Assembly: GCA_004335835.1 (NCBI GenBank)
Contig: RWJK01001960.1
Span: 48,994 to 112,993, forward strand
Direction: 5' to 3'
Length of the DNA: 64,000 nucleotides
Origin: Scenedesmus sp. ARA3
Lineage: Eukaryota > Chlorophyta > Chlorophyceae > Sphaeropleales > Scenedesmaceae
The position numbers were made by a program, and so were the translations under genes. Shown here piece after piece: positions 1-12,386 of the stretch. The notes beneath the pieces are model-generated. The model was given only the letters and a program-made list of their open reading frames with translations. It made no database searches and was not told the origin of the DNA. How positions within the stretch are numbered: position 1 is the first letter of the stretch; the number at the start of each line of letters is the position of its first letter.

Positions 1-17
1 CCGTCAACACAACCCAC

Positions 18-779
18 CTGCAGCGCCGCGCAGCTGTACAAACTGGTCGACAGCTGGAACGCGTTCAGCCTGCCAGCATCTACCTGCCCCTGCAACTTCT
101 CCAGCAACTTCACAAAAGAGCTCTCGGCGAGAACTTCCCGCCGGGCTTCCCAAGGCATGCCCCTTGCTAACTTTGCAAGGCGGTTCAGCGCTGTTACGGT
201 GTGGTGTGGTGCAAAGCGCGGAAGCTCATCCGCAACTATGTCCAGTACGTCCTGGCAGCAGTTGCTGTCATGGAATTCAGACTGAAGTTCCTTGTCCGAA
301 GCCTCGTCGGCTTCATCTTCACTGTCAGAACTCAGCGGTGACACGGCAACCCGCACACTGCCGCTGCTGCTGCTGCTGGTTGGTGGGAAAGCGTGCTCTG
401 CAGCAGCGTCTGGGGTGCTGGCGAGATGCTGCTGCTGTGCACTGCTGCTGCTGCTGCTGCTGCTTGCAGGATCCTGCTGCAGCTGCTGGTGATGCTGCTG
501 CTGCTCATGCGTTGATGCTTCAGCTGCGAGTGCTGCTGCAGCTGCTGCTGCCACACTGCTGCTGCTGCTGCTACTGCTGCTGCCGGCAGCAGCCCTGGTG
601 CGGCTGCTACTGCGCAGGCGCCTGATGGATGAGGTGCCATTGCTGCTGCCATTGCTGGCAGCGATGGAGCTGGCGGCCGCAGCAGCGGCTTGTGCACGCG
701 TGCGTGAGGCGGGTACAGTACTGGCACCAATGCTGAATGCTGTGCTGTCCGGATGTCCCTCGGGAGCAGTACCGTCCAG
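18..779 (-). CDS. RAP/OPR-type helical-repeat protein, one internal exon (partial gene)
   Basis: One open exon of 254 codons on the minus strand, phase 0 at both ends. The acceptor is a CTG run ending CAG at 780 and the donor is CAG/GTGGGT at 18/17, so the gene continues off the left edge. The first ~150 residues are Ser/Ala/Gln-rich with Arg-rich patches (SIRRLRSSSRTRA), like an organelle presequence plus linker, followed by an acidic stretch (SSDSEDEADEAS). The last ~70 residues contain TVTALNRLAKL and DAGRLNAFQLSTSLYSCAAL, the amphipathic helical-pair style of FAST-kinase/RAP and octotricopeptide proteins of green algae, which act in chloroplast or mitochondrial RNA maturation. The family is inferred from pattern only. 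No start codon or RAP domain lies inside the window. Confidence 0.5.
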
Positions 780-1861
780 CTGCAGCAGCAGCAAAAGCAC
801 ACCACAACAGTAAGACGTGCATACATATAAACATGTAGACGTGCAAGCAGGGTGAGCAAGCCAGCAGTTCAAAGAGACTGCTGTATGCATGCATGCTGAG
901 GCCACATGCGATGGGCCGCACATGCATCAGCAGCCACCGCAGTTGCAACAGCCTCTAGCCGTGACCAGCAGCCGCTGTCGCCAGCTAGAAACTTTGCCCT
1001 GGTGTTTGTAAAGCTGTGTGGCACGCTTTCCTGACTTTGGATGTTGCGGCAACGGTACAAATGGCTGGCGGGCGCCCCACCCCGGACTACTGCTCAGGCT
1101 CACCTCCAGGGACTGTGTGAGGCTGAGCCGCTGCACGTTATGCAAGTTATCGACACTTGGACCCAGGGTCTCCGCAGCGGAAGGAGTCCTGCAAGCAACG
1201 GACTTCAGCGTGAGCCCCAGCAGTCCGAGACCGTGTGAAGGGCCGTGCAGTGACCAAGTACCTGGAGCGCCGGCATGGGAAGCTGTTGTTCAAGCCAAGT
1301 AGCTTGCAGTGTTCGCTGCTGCTACTAAGGCCAAGCCGCCTGCTGGTAGGGATGGGGTTGGCAAAGCTGTGCATGCTGCAGTTGGCAGGCTGAAGCTGAT
1401 GATGGCCTAAAGTTAATATCCAGTGCTATGTGAACGTTTTACTTTGAACGTGTAAAGCTGCTGCGACACTGAACTCGTGTGCTGCAAAATCACATGCGGC
1501 TGATTTGCTTGCAGCAAAGACCGGTATGGCGTTCGATGTAGTCTGGAACAAGCTTCTAGCTGACGTAGCGCTACGAATGCGTGTGTGCTCAAGGCAGGGT
1601 TGTGCCTATAACATTTCTGTGGCGCTCAGACTTCACAAGGGCCCAGCAGAGCCAGGGCATCAGCGCTCTTAGTCTTCAGGGGCAGTCGGTGCCAGCTGAA
1701 TGTATTTTAGAGGTCTTTTGTCTGTTCTGTACACGGAACACTTTCCTTGGACTGCAGACTGTTGTGAAGGTCGCATGTGTCTGTTGATGCAACCTGCCTC
1801 TGGTCACCGCTAAGCACGCACAGCTAGCACCACCTGCACATATAAAGTCACAACGCCTGCA
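780..1861. other. Region without a resolved gene
   Basis: This stretch should hold the 5' part of the minus-strand helical-repeat gene and the upstream region of the plus-strand INSIG-like gene. On the plus strand, 1310-1410 reads as an open tail (ATKAKPPAGRDGVGKAVH... to TAA at about 1408) behind a possible acceptor TTGCAG at about 1311. I could not connect it to an upstream exon in phase. No RNA gene was recognised. Confidence 0.3.
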
Positions 1862-3131
1862 ATGAACGCGCTTAGTGCTCACGCTCGACAGAGCAAGCAG
1901 CTGAGCTGGACTCTTGGGCATGGGCGCTGTCATCAACTGTCCAGAGCTATCATCAGCAGCTGCCTTCCTGCAAGGCACTCACCCCGTCTGGTCAAACGAG
2001 GCAACATTCAAACGCAATTCAGCAGGCAAAGCTTCACCGGCAACAGCAGCAGCAGCACGCCGCAGCAGCAGTCTGTGCTGCAGCGTGCGTTTGCTAATCC
2101 TCCTCAGTGGGGTCCGTTCCTGGGCAGCTTGGCAGTAGCTGGAGCTGTGTTTGGCACTGCTTTGGATGGCATCCATTCACGAGTGGGGCTGCAGGTAAGG
2201 AGATTGATAGCCAGTCACACTGGGACTGCGTTGGTGCTGAGCAGTGACTATGGATTGGGCTGCATATGCAGTGTAAGCAGCTGTTTGCGGTGCTCTAACT
2301 TTGAGGTAACGAACTGTCCAAGCTGCCCCGTGCTGTGAGCTGTTGGTATTGCCGAAAATCAAAACAGCAGCTGGGGCTTGTCAACAGCTCTAGTGCAGTG
2401 TGTGATGCAGCTGTAGCTCCAGCATGCCACCAACCGCACCACTGGCTGCCTTCTCATCATGCCCTCCGCCTCTGTTTACAAAACAACACACTCAGCTACT
2501 GCAATACATCCACCTTCTGCCTGTATGGCTTACACAGAGACGATTAAGCCTATACTTCACTGTTACTTTGCCTGCGCAGGTGTATGACGTTGCGCCACTG
2601 CAGCTGGGCCCCCTGACCACCTCCCTGCTGGTGCCGCCGCTGTTGCTGGCCTTCTACGTAGTCCTAGGCCTACTAGCCTGCATCTCCGACAACCTCACAG
2701 CAACCAGCAGCGCCACACAAGCAGCACGCTGGCGCATGGACCCACGGGCCACTGGCAGCAGCGCAGCAGCATACCTGGCAGCCTGCTTTGGGGTGCTGGC
2801 ACTGAATTTATATGTATCTGCCAGCTTTTTTGCTGCTGAGACATCTCCTGCTGAGATTTTGTGGGTGCTAGGGGCACTTGCAGCAGTAAACTGGACGTGT
2901 TTTGACGGCACTAACCAGGGTGTTGCGCTCGGGCTGCTGTGTGCACTCGGCGCGCCTGCCGCCGAGCTGCTGCTGATGTCACTAACAGGCTGCTGGCACT
3001 ACAGCAGGCCTGACCTAGCTGGTGTGTTTGTGAGCTGGGTGCCGCTGTGTTATTTGTTTTATGTGCCGGCGGTGAGTAATTTGGCGCGGTATCTGTGGCA
3101 CACCTGCCGGCCGCCAGCGCAGCAGCAGTAG
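1862..3131 (+). CDS. INSIG-like six-helix membrane protein
   Basis: Two exons, join(1862..2194, 2580..3131), phase 0 junction (CAG/GTAAGG ... GCGCAG/GTG), 294 residues. The first ~75 residues are Arg/Ser/Gln-rich and look like a targeting peptide. Six hydrophobic segments follow: WGPFLGSLAVAGAVFG, TSLLVPPLLLAFYVVLGLL, YLAACFGVLALNLYVSA, EILWVLGALAAVNWTCF, VALGLLCALGAPAAELLLM and FVSWVPLCYLFYVPAVSNL. Number and order of helices, and the C-terminal pattern (W-x-F-D, then Y-(S/T)-x-P-D-(L/F), S-W-(V/L)-P, V-x-N-(L/I)-x-R), match insulin-induced gene proteins, which in animals retain SCAP and HMG-CoA reductase in the ER. The algal role is unknown, and the presequence-like N-terminus may point to a plastid membrane instead. 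Confidence 0.6.
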
Positions 3132-4354
3132 TAATGATCAAAAAGCATTGCATTTGGATGCTTGCATGCATCCTGCCCAGCCTGGCTAGCGGTATATTCT
3201 ACTACTCTGAGGTGCATTCTACTGGGCTGCAGCCACAGCTGGCTCAGGATATTATTATGACTATAGATCTCTCTGGCTCATCACTCCGTGCCCCTGCACA
3301 GCATCATGCTCTGTGATCGAGGGTGAGGTGCATGGTGTGGCGGGTGATGACAACAGGTGTCTGGTGTCATGACTTTGCAGCATGAGCGGCTGCCATACTT
3401 GCCTGCAATAGGGCGGCTGTCAACTTTGGCTGGCTGGCTGGCGCAGCAGCAGCAGCAGCAGCAGCGCAGTGTTGCAGGCTGAAGTGCATGCATGTTGCTT
3501 GGGCTTCCAGTTTTGCGGTTGATGCTTTTGTCATTTCATGCCAACGTGCTGACAGCGGTGCAAAATGGCAACGTATTTGTACACGCTTTACATGTGAATT
3601 TATTGCTGTATCGCTGATGGAGTCTGGGTGGTGCTGCCACAACTGGAGCAGACGCTGGGTGGTATGCTACTGCATGTTACTTCCTGTGCCTTTTACGCAG
3701 TGCTGCACGCAGCGCAGTACATTGTTTCATACACGTATTGGATTGCTTTGGTACGTCAGCCATATCAAGCGGACGTTCCTTCTGTCTGCACACCAATGTT
3801 TTGTGCGACAACACGTGTGTGTGACGCTGCACCACAATCGTGTACTGCTGTTTCGTTGCTCATGCAAAGGAGCCCTGATGGCATGCTGAGCTTGATTTTG
3901 TACTAAGCGCACTTTTTTTGACTCTGACCTTTTTAAGATCAGCCTTTGTCACGGCATTCGGTGCCCTCCAGCTGTAGCTGTCGGTTGAGCTGGTGGGTGC
4001 TGGCATCTGCAGGAGCATGCTCGTACGATCTTGCCTTGGGCTGATGGTGACGCCTGTAATCGCCGCTTGTTTCTTGTTGGACGTTTATTTTCTGCAGCTG
4101 AATCTTATATTTGAGACGGGAAGCAGAAACACAGGTTGCATAGCAGCCGGAAAAATGGGCGCGCTGAACCCGAACGGGCCGCGTAACGAACCAACAGACG
4201 AGTTGACTGCATGGGGCAGCACTCGTCTCTGATGTTTATCAGTTTAACCCATCAATTGCATTTCAGTCTCCCCCATCCCGGCAGAACACTGCTAGCACCG
4301 GACACGGAACAATCGCCACGACGCCTTAAGTACTTGCTATATCACGTTTTCAGC
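3132..4354. other. 3' UTR and intergenic region
   Basis: No convincing coding sequence. The plus-strand open frame at 3488-3889 has no family-like pattern and no good start or splice context. A TGTAA, the usual chlamydomonad poly(A) signal, lies at 4055-4059 and could end the INSIG-like transcript. The rest is probably the promoter of the secreted repeat protein. Confidence 0.4.
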
Positions 4355-5428
4355 ATGTTCCGATCAAGAATTCACGGCCTGTTGGCTGTTGCGGCGTTGC
4401 TGGTGACTGTCCAGGGCATCGCTGCTGCAGGTGCGTGCCTTGCCGTGCGCCGGGAAAAGCATTTAATGCTTGATTATAAGGGATTGAAAATTTTACAGCA
4501 TAGATCCGCAGTGTTGTGCCAATAGTTGGCACCAGCTTCGCTAGTCTGTCAGCAGCTGCTGACAGAATGAAGGCCATCCCGACACCGGGCAATGCAGGCC
4601 GTATCTGCATGCTGATACCTTGTTTTATAATGAGACGTTGCATACCTATGACAATGGGACGTTTGCAGGAGGAATGCCAGCTGCTGATCAGTATGCCAGC
4701 ATGCACACATGCACATGTGCAGCATGCACCTTGACACAGCTACAAACACTTTGATGCCATGCTGAGGATTGATCGTCATACATGATGAACGGCTCGGCTA
4801 TCGAGACCTAATTACACTTTTCTTGGCGTTGTAACAGCAGGCCGCACCGTCCTTCAGTCTGGCGGCAGGAGCCCAGCCTACTCTGCTGACTTCATGGCTG
4901 GCTACACAGCAGCGGTCCAAAAGTACCAGATCCAGCTGCAGCAGCAGCAGCAGGAGGGTGCAACAACTGCTGCAGCACACACTGCCATCTCAGCAAACAA
5001 CCGGAAGCTGCTGCAGACTGGCGGCAGGGCCCCCAGCTTCTCCCCTGACTTCATGGCTGCTTACACAGCAGCGGTGCAGAAGTACCAGCTGCAGCTCCAG
5101 CAGCAGCAGCAGCAGCAGCCAAGTGTATCTTCTGCATCATCTGACGAAATCTCTACTGATGGTCGCAAGCTGCTGCAGACTGGCGGCAGGAGCCCAGCCT
5201 ACTCTGCTGACTTTGTGGCAACTTACACAGCTGCAATCAAGCAGTACCAGGTTCTGCTACAGCTGCAGCAGCAGCAGCAGGTGTCAGCCTCCAGTACTGA
5301 ACAGGCTTCAATTGAAGCTGTTGACGGCCGGAAGCTGCTGCAGACTGGCGGCAGGGCTCCCAGCTTCTCCCCTGACTTCATCGCTGCCTACACAGCAGCA
5401 GTGCAGAAGTACCAGGCTCAAGTCAGGC

Positions 5429-5477
<49 letters not shown>

Positions 5478-5700
5478 TGCAGCGCCATCCAATGCTGTTG
5501 ATGGTGGCAGGAGGTTGCAGCAGACTGGGGGCAGGAGTCCTGCTTACAACGAGGCATTCATGGCTGGCTACACATCAGCTGTGCAGCAGTACCAGGCCGT
5601 GCTGCTGCAGCAGAAGCAGCAGCAGCAGCAGCAGCAGGCAGCTGCTGCAGCTGCTGCAGCGGAGAGGCGGCCAGCACGCACCAGTAACCGGAACCTGTAG
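4355..5700 (+). CDS. Secreted five-repeat Gln-rich protein
   Basis: Two exons, join(4355..4430, 4841..5700), joined in phase 1 (GCTGCAG/GTGCGT ... ACAGCAG/GC), 311 residues. Exon 1 encodes only a signal peptide (MFRSRIHGLLAVAALLVTVQ then GIAAA). Exon 2 encodes five tandem units of about 50 residues: GR-(K/T/R)-x-L-Q-(T/S)-GGR, then (S/A)-P-(A/S)-(Y/F)-x-x-x-F, then YTAAVQKYQ, then a Gln run (longest at 5430-5474) and a variable Ser/Ala linker. Units 1, 3 and 5 have SPAY after GGR and units 2 and 4 have APSFSPDF, so the array is A-B-A-B-A. No membrane segment follows the signal peptide. The dibasic R-K-L-L-Q joints suggest proprotein cleavage into peptides, but this is inference. I do not recognise the family. 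Confidence 0.75.
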
Positions 5701-6760
5701 GCAGTGTAAGCATTTCCAGAAGCATGTGCAGCACCATACAGTGTAGAATGCATACACGTCGGTGTTCATTTGCAGGGCAGTACTCATGCCCACATCACAC
5801 AGGCTGTTGCAGCACATATTTGACTGCCAGTACCAAGTCTATACATTGCAATGTGTTGGGCTCATGATCTGCCATCACGGCACAGGCTGTGCAGGGTGCG
5901 ACATGGCCCACGATGCGGTGTAAATTTTACATTGTGCAGCAGTGAGCAGACAAGACACTCCCATGCGTAGGGATGTGCATTGAGTATCACATCTGGCTTG
6001 CAAGCAGCGGCTGGCCAAGCAGCTCATCCCTCTGAGCCGCAGCTGCTGATGTGCAGGTAGCCGCTGTTGGTAGTTGCTTCATGACTTAGCTGTACACGTC
6101 AGACGTGAAGCCGCTGTGCATTGCTGTAGACTTCTACAGCCAGGCTAGCATTTCCAGAATGTGCATACATTGAAGGCGATGAGTGTACATTCAGCTTGGT
6201 GACACGTTGGAGGTGGTCCCATGTTTGAGTTGTCTGGAGACGTATACGGTTAGGGTTGTCCAGACGGCGTTACTATGTTGTTGTTCAGTGTATGATGGTG
6301 CTCTGTTGCTTGCACAGTTGTTGGCTTCCTTGGCGTTTGCATTTGACATAACGGATGTAAGTGATCCTCAGTGCCCAGTGATAACACTCTGCTGGATGTG
6401 CTGTCGTGTTTCAGGCCCACCACATGAGCAAAAGGGGTAGCCAGAACCTAGCTTGGCAAGTTTCTCAAAACACACAGCACTCTTCACCAGATGTGATCAC
6501 GTAACACATGTTAGATGAGTTATAAGATTACCAATCATGATACACTAGAGGCTACAGCGACAAGTAGCAGCTGCTGTAGATGCAAGTGTGCAGGACCCTG
6601 CCACACATTGCCAGGATTTTAGCCACGCTTACATCACTGAAACTCAAACATGCGTTGCCTGCAGCAGATGCATAGCTTGTGTGCGTGCATGCACTCCTGC
6701 CAGCAGGCGTGTGTAACTTATGTATATGTAAATGTCAATATGCACTGAAAGCCGCGAGCC
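5701..6760. other. 3' UTR and intergenic region
   Basis: No supported gene. A TGTAA at 5919-5923 is a candidate poly(A) signal for the secreted repeat protein, about 220 bases after its stop. The open frame at 6183-6440 lacks codon character like the neighbouring genes. The 3' exons of the minus-strand candidate gene at 6761-7270 should fall here, but I could not place them. Confidence 0.35.
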
Positions 6761-7270
6761 CTGTGTGTTTTCAGCACAACGTGCATGTATCGTGCTGAAG
6801 ATGTCTTGACGCATCCTGCCTGCCTGTGACACATGGCCAGTTATATATGCAAGGCATGCCGAGCAAGTTGCTCGTCAGCTTCACCTGCCTTGCCAGTGGC
6901 AGCAACCTATCCGCTGCCAATTCACCACCGTAAAGGCTCTCCCATGCGCCGCAAGCAAAGCAGTCCAACACGTTGCTACGCAGCATGACGGCCAGACTCA
7001 GCACAACACCCTCTACTGCTGTGTCATGATATGAGTTGCGATGTTTGTGGGGCCCCTGAATGGCACATCAGCAGCAGCAGCTGCAGCTGCTGCTCCTGCT
7101 GCTGCTGTGACAGGCGACCTCACGCATCCGCTGTCACAACCACCAAGCAGCTGCCGCATGCCACCTCCATACTCGCAGCGCTACCAGGCGGCATGCCTTC
7201 CAAACAGCGTCAACAAAGTGATGATTGGCAGCCTCGCTCCGCGAGGAGCTCTGTAGGCTATTGCGAGCCA
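6761..7270 (-). CDS. Candidate exons of an unrecognised minus-strand gene
   Basis: Three exon-like blocks. Block A, 7270-7173 (TTTGGCAG acceptor, GTATGG donor), reads ARNSLQSSS... VDAVWKACRLVALR. Block B, 7055-6885 (ATTCAG/GGG ... AGGCAG/GTGAAG), is exactly 57 codons, reads GPHKHRNSYHD... then VMLRSNVLDCFACGAWESL... and joins A in phase 0. Block C starts at 6823 (CACAG/GCA), also phase 0, with AGRMRQDIFSTIHARCAENT. The composition is that of a soluble helical protein without the CAG runs of its neighbours. I found no start, stop or family. The three phase-compatible junctions are the main support. Its 3' end is unresolved and the N-terminus should lie between 7270 and about 8480. Confidence 0.35.
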
Positions 7271-8489
7271 CTGCCAAACAGTCAAAGCCTACACAGTGGG
7301 ATGTGCGTCACACAAGTGTGTAAGCTCTATGCAGCTCATGCGAACCGGCTGCAGCACCCATGCCAGCGTCACATGACAGAATCAAAAAGCACACAGCAGT
7401 CGTGCCAAGCGCTGCTGCGCGCTGCATTGATCTGCTCTGCACCTGAAACATATGTGCAGAGTGCGCGTGCAACAGGAATGCACATGCAGCAGCCTCACTC
7501 ACTCACACACATCCATCCAACATCTCAACAACACAGGCACCAGTTGCGTGCAGCATACAACTATGCTCTATATGCATAAACTCCTATGCAAGAGCCTCTG
7601 CGCAACATGCATTCTTCTCGACACGACGGCAGCCAACCCCTCTCGCCACCCACAATTGACTATTCAAAGTATTCTGCTCAAACTGACTAGTCAAACCTGT
7701 GGTTTAACAAATACACATCCGGAAGTTGACTGGTCAAAGGCTCCTGTTCATCTGTTGGGTTTGCTCTGGTGACAGCCCCCTCCAGGTGGGGCAGATACCT
7801 GCAGCAGATACCGGCTGCAGCCGAAGCAATGCATCAGGTACCAAAAGCGGCTTCCAAACAACTGAACTACACAACACAGTGCTGCAGCACGCTAGTCAAA
7901 AAACAGATACGCTAGTCAACACAGTGCTGCCCTGTAAACTGCACTAGTCTAGCACCCAAAGCCCCGCGGCTACACAACACCTGACAACACACAACCTGCA
8001 CAATGCCCTCAACACCTCACCAAACAAGTATGCGCCTGGGCTGCTAGATCTGTCATGTGATTCATCTGTTTGGCTGCCTGTCATCCCTGTCATTCAAATG
8101 CCAGCAAACTTAGCAAGACCTGCATGTTGCTGCGCTCACAAGGCAGAGCACTGGTCAGCCGGCCAAAGCAAGCATGCTGTTGCCGAAACATATACGCTGC
8201 TGCTGCATGTAGGGTGCAACTGCTGTGTTGGCCAAGCAAGCTGCTGCTGCTTAAAGTGCGGCTCCACCTCCGATCAACCAACAGAACAGTGGAGAGGCAA
8301 ATGCAGCATTGCCTACAGCCATTGTTGGGCAGCTTTTATCAGTCACAGTCACAACTGCTCAAGGACTGCACCGCTGCCAGACATGCTGCACCTTGATCCG
8401 GCTGGCAAGCTACAACCAACTGTTCCCGCACAAAACACATTGCATGGTGACTCAACCGTGCATTGGAAGTGCTGCTGCACGGCAATGCA
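7271..8489. other. Intergenic region with dispersed CTAGTC/GTCAAA motifs
   Basis: No supported gene. Between about 7655 and 7945 the plus strand repeats short AT-rich motifs around ACTAGTC and GTCAAA (GACTATTCAAAG, GACTAGTCAAAC, GACTGGTCAAAG, GCTAGTCAAAAA, GCTAGTCAACAC, CACTAGTCTAGC). Similar CTAGTC(T)AC motifs occur in introns at 11160-11610. This interval should also contain the 3' UTR of the large minus-strand surface-protein gene. Confidence 0.4.
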
Positions 8490-8723
8490 TTAGTTGTTAG
8501 CTGGGTACTGCTGGCTAGGAGGCACAATGCCCTTCACTGGGCGGCCGGCAGCTGCTGCAGCAGCTGGGAACACTGGCACAGCAGCAGCAGTGGCAGCAGG
8601 GGCTGCTGCAGGCGCTGCTGCAGTTGATGTCGCAGTGACAGCAGCAGCAGATTGGATGCTGCTTGGTGTGTCTGGTGCGATGAGCAGGGAGCGGGCCTCA
8701 CGAGGCTTCTGTGCCTCAACACT

Positions 8724-8755
<32 letters not shown>

Positions 8756-10143
8756 TGAGTTGAGTCGAGGACAGAAAGACAGAGAAGCTGTGGTAAACTG
8801 AGCAATTGAATGGGGCAGCAAGCTGCCACCCATGCTTTGACTGCGGCATAAATGTGTCAGCTTTTGTTGCTGCTGTTTGCACCGGCGCCAACTGCCACTC
8901 TGCGCATGTTTGCAAGCAGCACACGCAGCCCCTTGAGCTCGCATTCCTGCATTCACATACTCTGACATCATATCGCACACATTGCCTAGCACATGCTGTC
9001 CAATGTTCGCCGCAAAACAAGCATCCCAGCACCAGCGGCACTCACAACTGCTCGCGCAGCTTGTCTCCATACTTCTCATCTTCGGGGGTCATGCCCTTCT
9101 CGGCCGCCTGCTGCTGCTGCAGCCGCTCCGCCGGCGTCATGCGCTTGCGGCCCTTGCAGCAGCAGCACCAGCCGAGCAGAGCCAGCAGCAGCGCTCCTGC
9201 AACAGCTGCTCCTACAATGATACCGATCATAGCTCCCTGGCTCAGACCTGAGCTGCTGCTGCTGCTGGCTTCTGCCTTTTTCGGCGGGGTCGCTCCGAGA
9301 GATGCGGCATCGTACACGCCGGTTCCGACCTGCTTGATGTTGATCGACGGCGGGACGTCGCCGGCGAGCAGTTTGTTCCCGCCGATCGACACGGAGGGCT
9401 TGTACGGCACGCCAGCCGCGGACAGCGCCTTGAAGAACGCGGATCCGCCGTTTGACGTCGCGTCCATGAGCTTCGATCGTGCCTTGCTCGTGTCGTTTGC
9501 TGCGATGCTAAACCGCATGACAGCGAGCTCAGTAGGATCCGCCAGGGGCGTTGTTGCTGTGGCTGGTGCGGATGCATCGCCCACCAGCACCTGCAGCAGC
9601 ATCCTGCGGGATCCTGACTTAGCAGGTGCAGCAGCAGGCTTTGCTGCGGGGACTGGCTCCTCCTTAGCTGGCTCCTCCTTGGCTGGTGCGGGTGCTGCTT
9701 CCGTTGCGGGTGCTGCTGCTGGTGCTGGCTCCTCTGCAGGTGCTGCTGCCGGCTCTGCTGGTGCCTCAGGTGCTGGCTCTGCTGCTGCTGCTGGCTCTGC
9801 TGCCGGCTCAGGCTCAGGTGCCTTTGGTGCTGGGCCGCGCTCCTTGGCAGCACCTGCTGACACTGCAGGGGCAGGCGCGGGCTCCTTTGCTGCTGCTGGC
9901 GCTGGCGCTGGCTCCTCTGCGGCGGGTGCTGGCTCAGGTGCCGGCTCTGCCACTGCAGGCAGCAAAGACAGAAGCAGTGGTGAGTCCAAGGTTATGGTGT
10001 GGTGCCCTGGCGTGCGCAGGTCACTATAATGAAGTGTTTCTAGCGTGAATGCTGGCGTTGCTCTTGCATGTATGCATGTCGGCTGTTGCTGCTGCATGAC
10101 AGGCGCCAGAAGCACAGCTGCAGTCCAATGCATTGATGCTGCT

Positions 10144-10174
<31 letters not shown>

Positions 10175-10593
10175 GTACTCACCTGGCTCTGGTGCTGGCT
10201 CTGGTGCTGGCGCAGGCTCCGCCGCCGGTGCACGCTCCTTGGCTGCTGCTACTGCTGCTGCTGGGGCGGGGGCTGCACACAGCACACATAGCAACGTCAG
10301 CTGAACGGCGGCTGTTGCAGCTTGGCGACGCAGTCACAGATGAGCGAATTCCACCAGCTTACAGCTACACCCCACTACAGCATGCAGGTATCTGTTGGTC
10401 AACCCTTCTAAGCACAGCAACAAACCGTGTGGACGTTGAAGATGGCACACTAACACAGGTATAAATTCAAAAGCATGCAATAAAAGCAAGAGGGCCTCAC
10501 CAGGTGCTGGCACCTCCGCAACTGGTGCGGGCTCAGGGACTGGCTCCGGCACTGGCTTGGGCGCTGCGGGTTAGGGGACATGCATAGGTGCGC

Positions 10594-10644
<51 letters not shown>

Positions 10645-12353
10645 TGACATGTTCAGGTGAGTTATAGGCGTTTGTGTGCGCAGCCTGTTCTGGAAGAGAA
10701 GGACTTTTGGACTTTTGGAAGAGGAAGGAGCAAGAAGCTGTAGAGTTTGCTACATCGTTGCCACAGTAATGAACTCCTATCACAGCAGCCTCAACAAAGA
10801 GGGAGGATTTGGGTGGTGGCTGATCAAAAAGAGGGATGATAAATGATGGTGCAAATCGCCTTTGTCAACTTGTCTGCTTGCAGCGATGCAGGCATGCACA
10901 TATGTGTTTTCTGGGCATGCAACACATGGGGCCACCAGTGAACCTTACCAGGTGCAGGGGCAGGGGCAGCGGCAGGTGCAGGGGCAGGCTGTGGTGCTGG
11001 CTCGGGTGCTGGTTCAGGTGCTGGTGCTGGCTCCGGCGCTGGCGCCTCAACCACAGGCGCTGCAGCGCGGAACGCAAACAACCAGCCATCATGCATTGCA
11101 CTCATATGCTTGTACCAAGCATGTCTGTTGAAGGAGGGATGGTGAGAGAGGCCTTCAAAAGCAGCAACGACTAGTCTAAGTGCAGCAGGGACTAGTCTAC
11201 AGGCAGCAATGTCAGTCTGAAAAGCAACAAAAAGTAGTCTACAAGCAGTTGTGATTAGTCTAAGTGCAGCAACAGCTAGTCTACGATGCATCTGGTGGTA
11301 TGTGATGTGGTGTAGGATGCAGTGACATCATACTGTACCTGCCGCGGGCTTGGGCGCGGGCTCAGGCTCTGGTGCTGGCGCCTCGACAACAGGCACTGCA
11401 ACAGATGGTGTTATGCCGTGAGCATTGCACACAAGTAGAGTTTGCGGCAACTGGTCTATAGGCAACAATGTCTATTGCAAAATCAACATAAACCAAATCT
11501 ACAAGCAGCGTAAGATGGTCTACAAGCAGCATAGACTAGTCTACAAGCAGCATAGACCAGTCTACAAGCAGCATGGACTAGTCTACAAAGCAGCATCAAC
11601 TAGTCTACAAGCAGTGTGGTTGTTGGGGCATCCCTCTGCACGCTGACAGCGGAGCATTGCATTGTACCTGGCGCTGGTTCAGGTGCTGGCTCTGGTGCTG
11701 GCTCAGGAATAGGTGCTGGCTCAGGTACAGGCGCTGGCTCAGGTGCTGGTTCAGGCACAGGCGCTGGCTCAGGTACAGGTGCTGGCTCAGGCACAGGCGC
11801 TGGCTCAGGTGCTGGCTCAGGCGCTGGCTCTGGTACAAGGGCGGGCTCTGGTGCTGGCTCTGGTGCTGGCTCTGGTGCTGGCTCGGGTGCTGGTTCAGGC
11901 GCTGGTGCCTCAACCACAGGCGGGGGTGGGGCCGGCTTGGCAACTGCCCCCAACATAATCAGGAGCGGGTTCACATAGCAAGCAGCCAGATTCCCAGCAG
12001 CACGAATAACAGTTTCAACCTCCATATGCAGCTGAAGCTGGGGTGGGCCAGCAACCAGATGACGCCGCAACAGCAAGAGCGGAGGAGGGACTTGGGTGGT
12101 GGCTAGCCTACTCTAGTCTACCTAAAAACTAATCAAAGAGGAGCAACAACAAAGTATAGCTTGACACGTGGTTGGGTTCAAAATTCGAAGGCATATCTGG
12201 CGTCTATCTCACCTGGTGCGGGTGCTGGTGCTGGTGCAGGAGCTGGGGCAGCTGCAGCAGGCAGCAGCAACAAGGCAGCAAGCAGCGCAGACAGGCACTG
12301 CTAAGGGACATGGTAGTTTCATGCCCATGATGTGCAGGGTGATCAGTGCATCA

Positions 12354-12386
<33 letters not shown>

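Noticed and set aside
1018..1410. Possible plus-strand gene with open tail to a stop near 1408
   Set aside because: The pieces could not be joined in phase and no family similarity was visible, so only mentioned in the region note.
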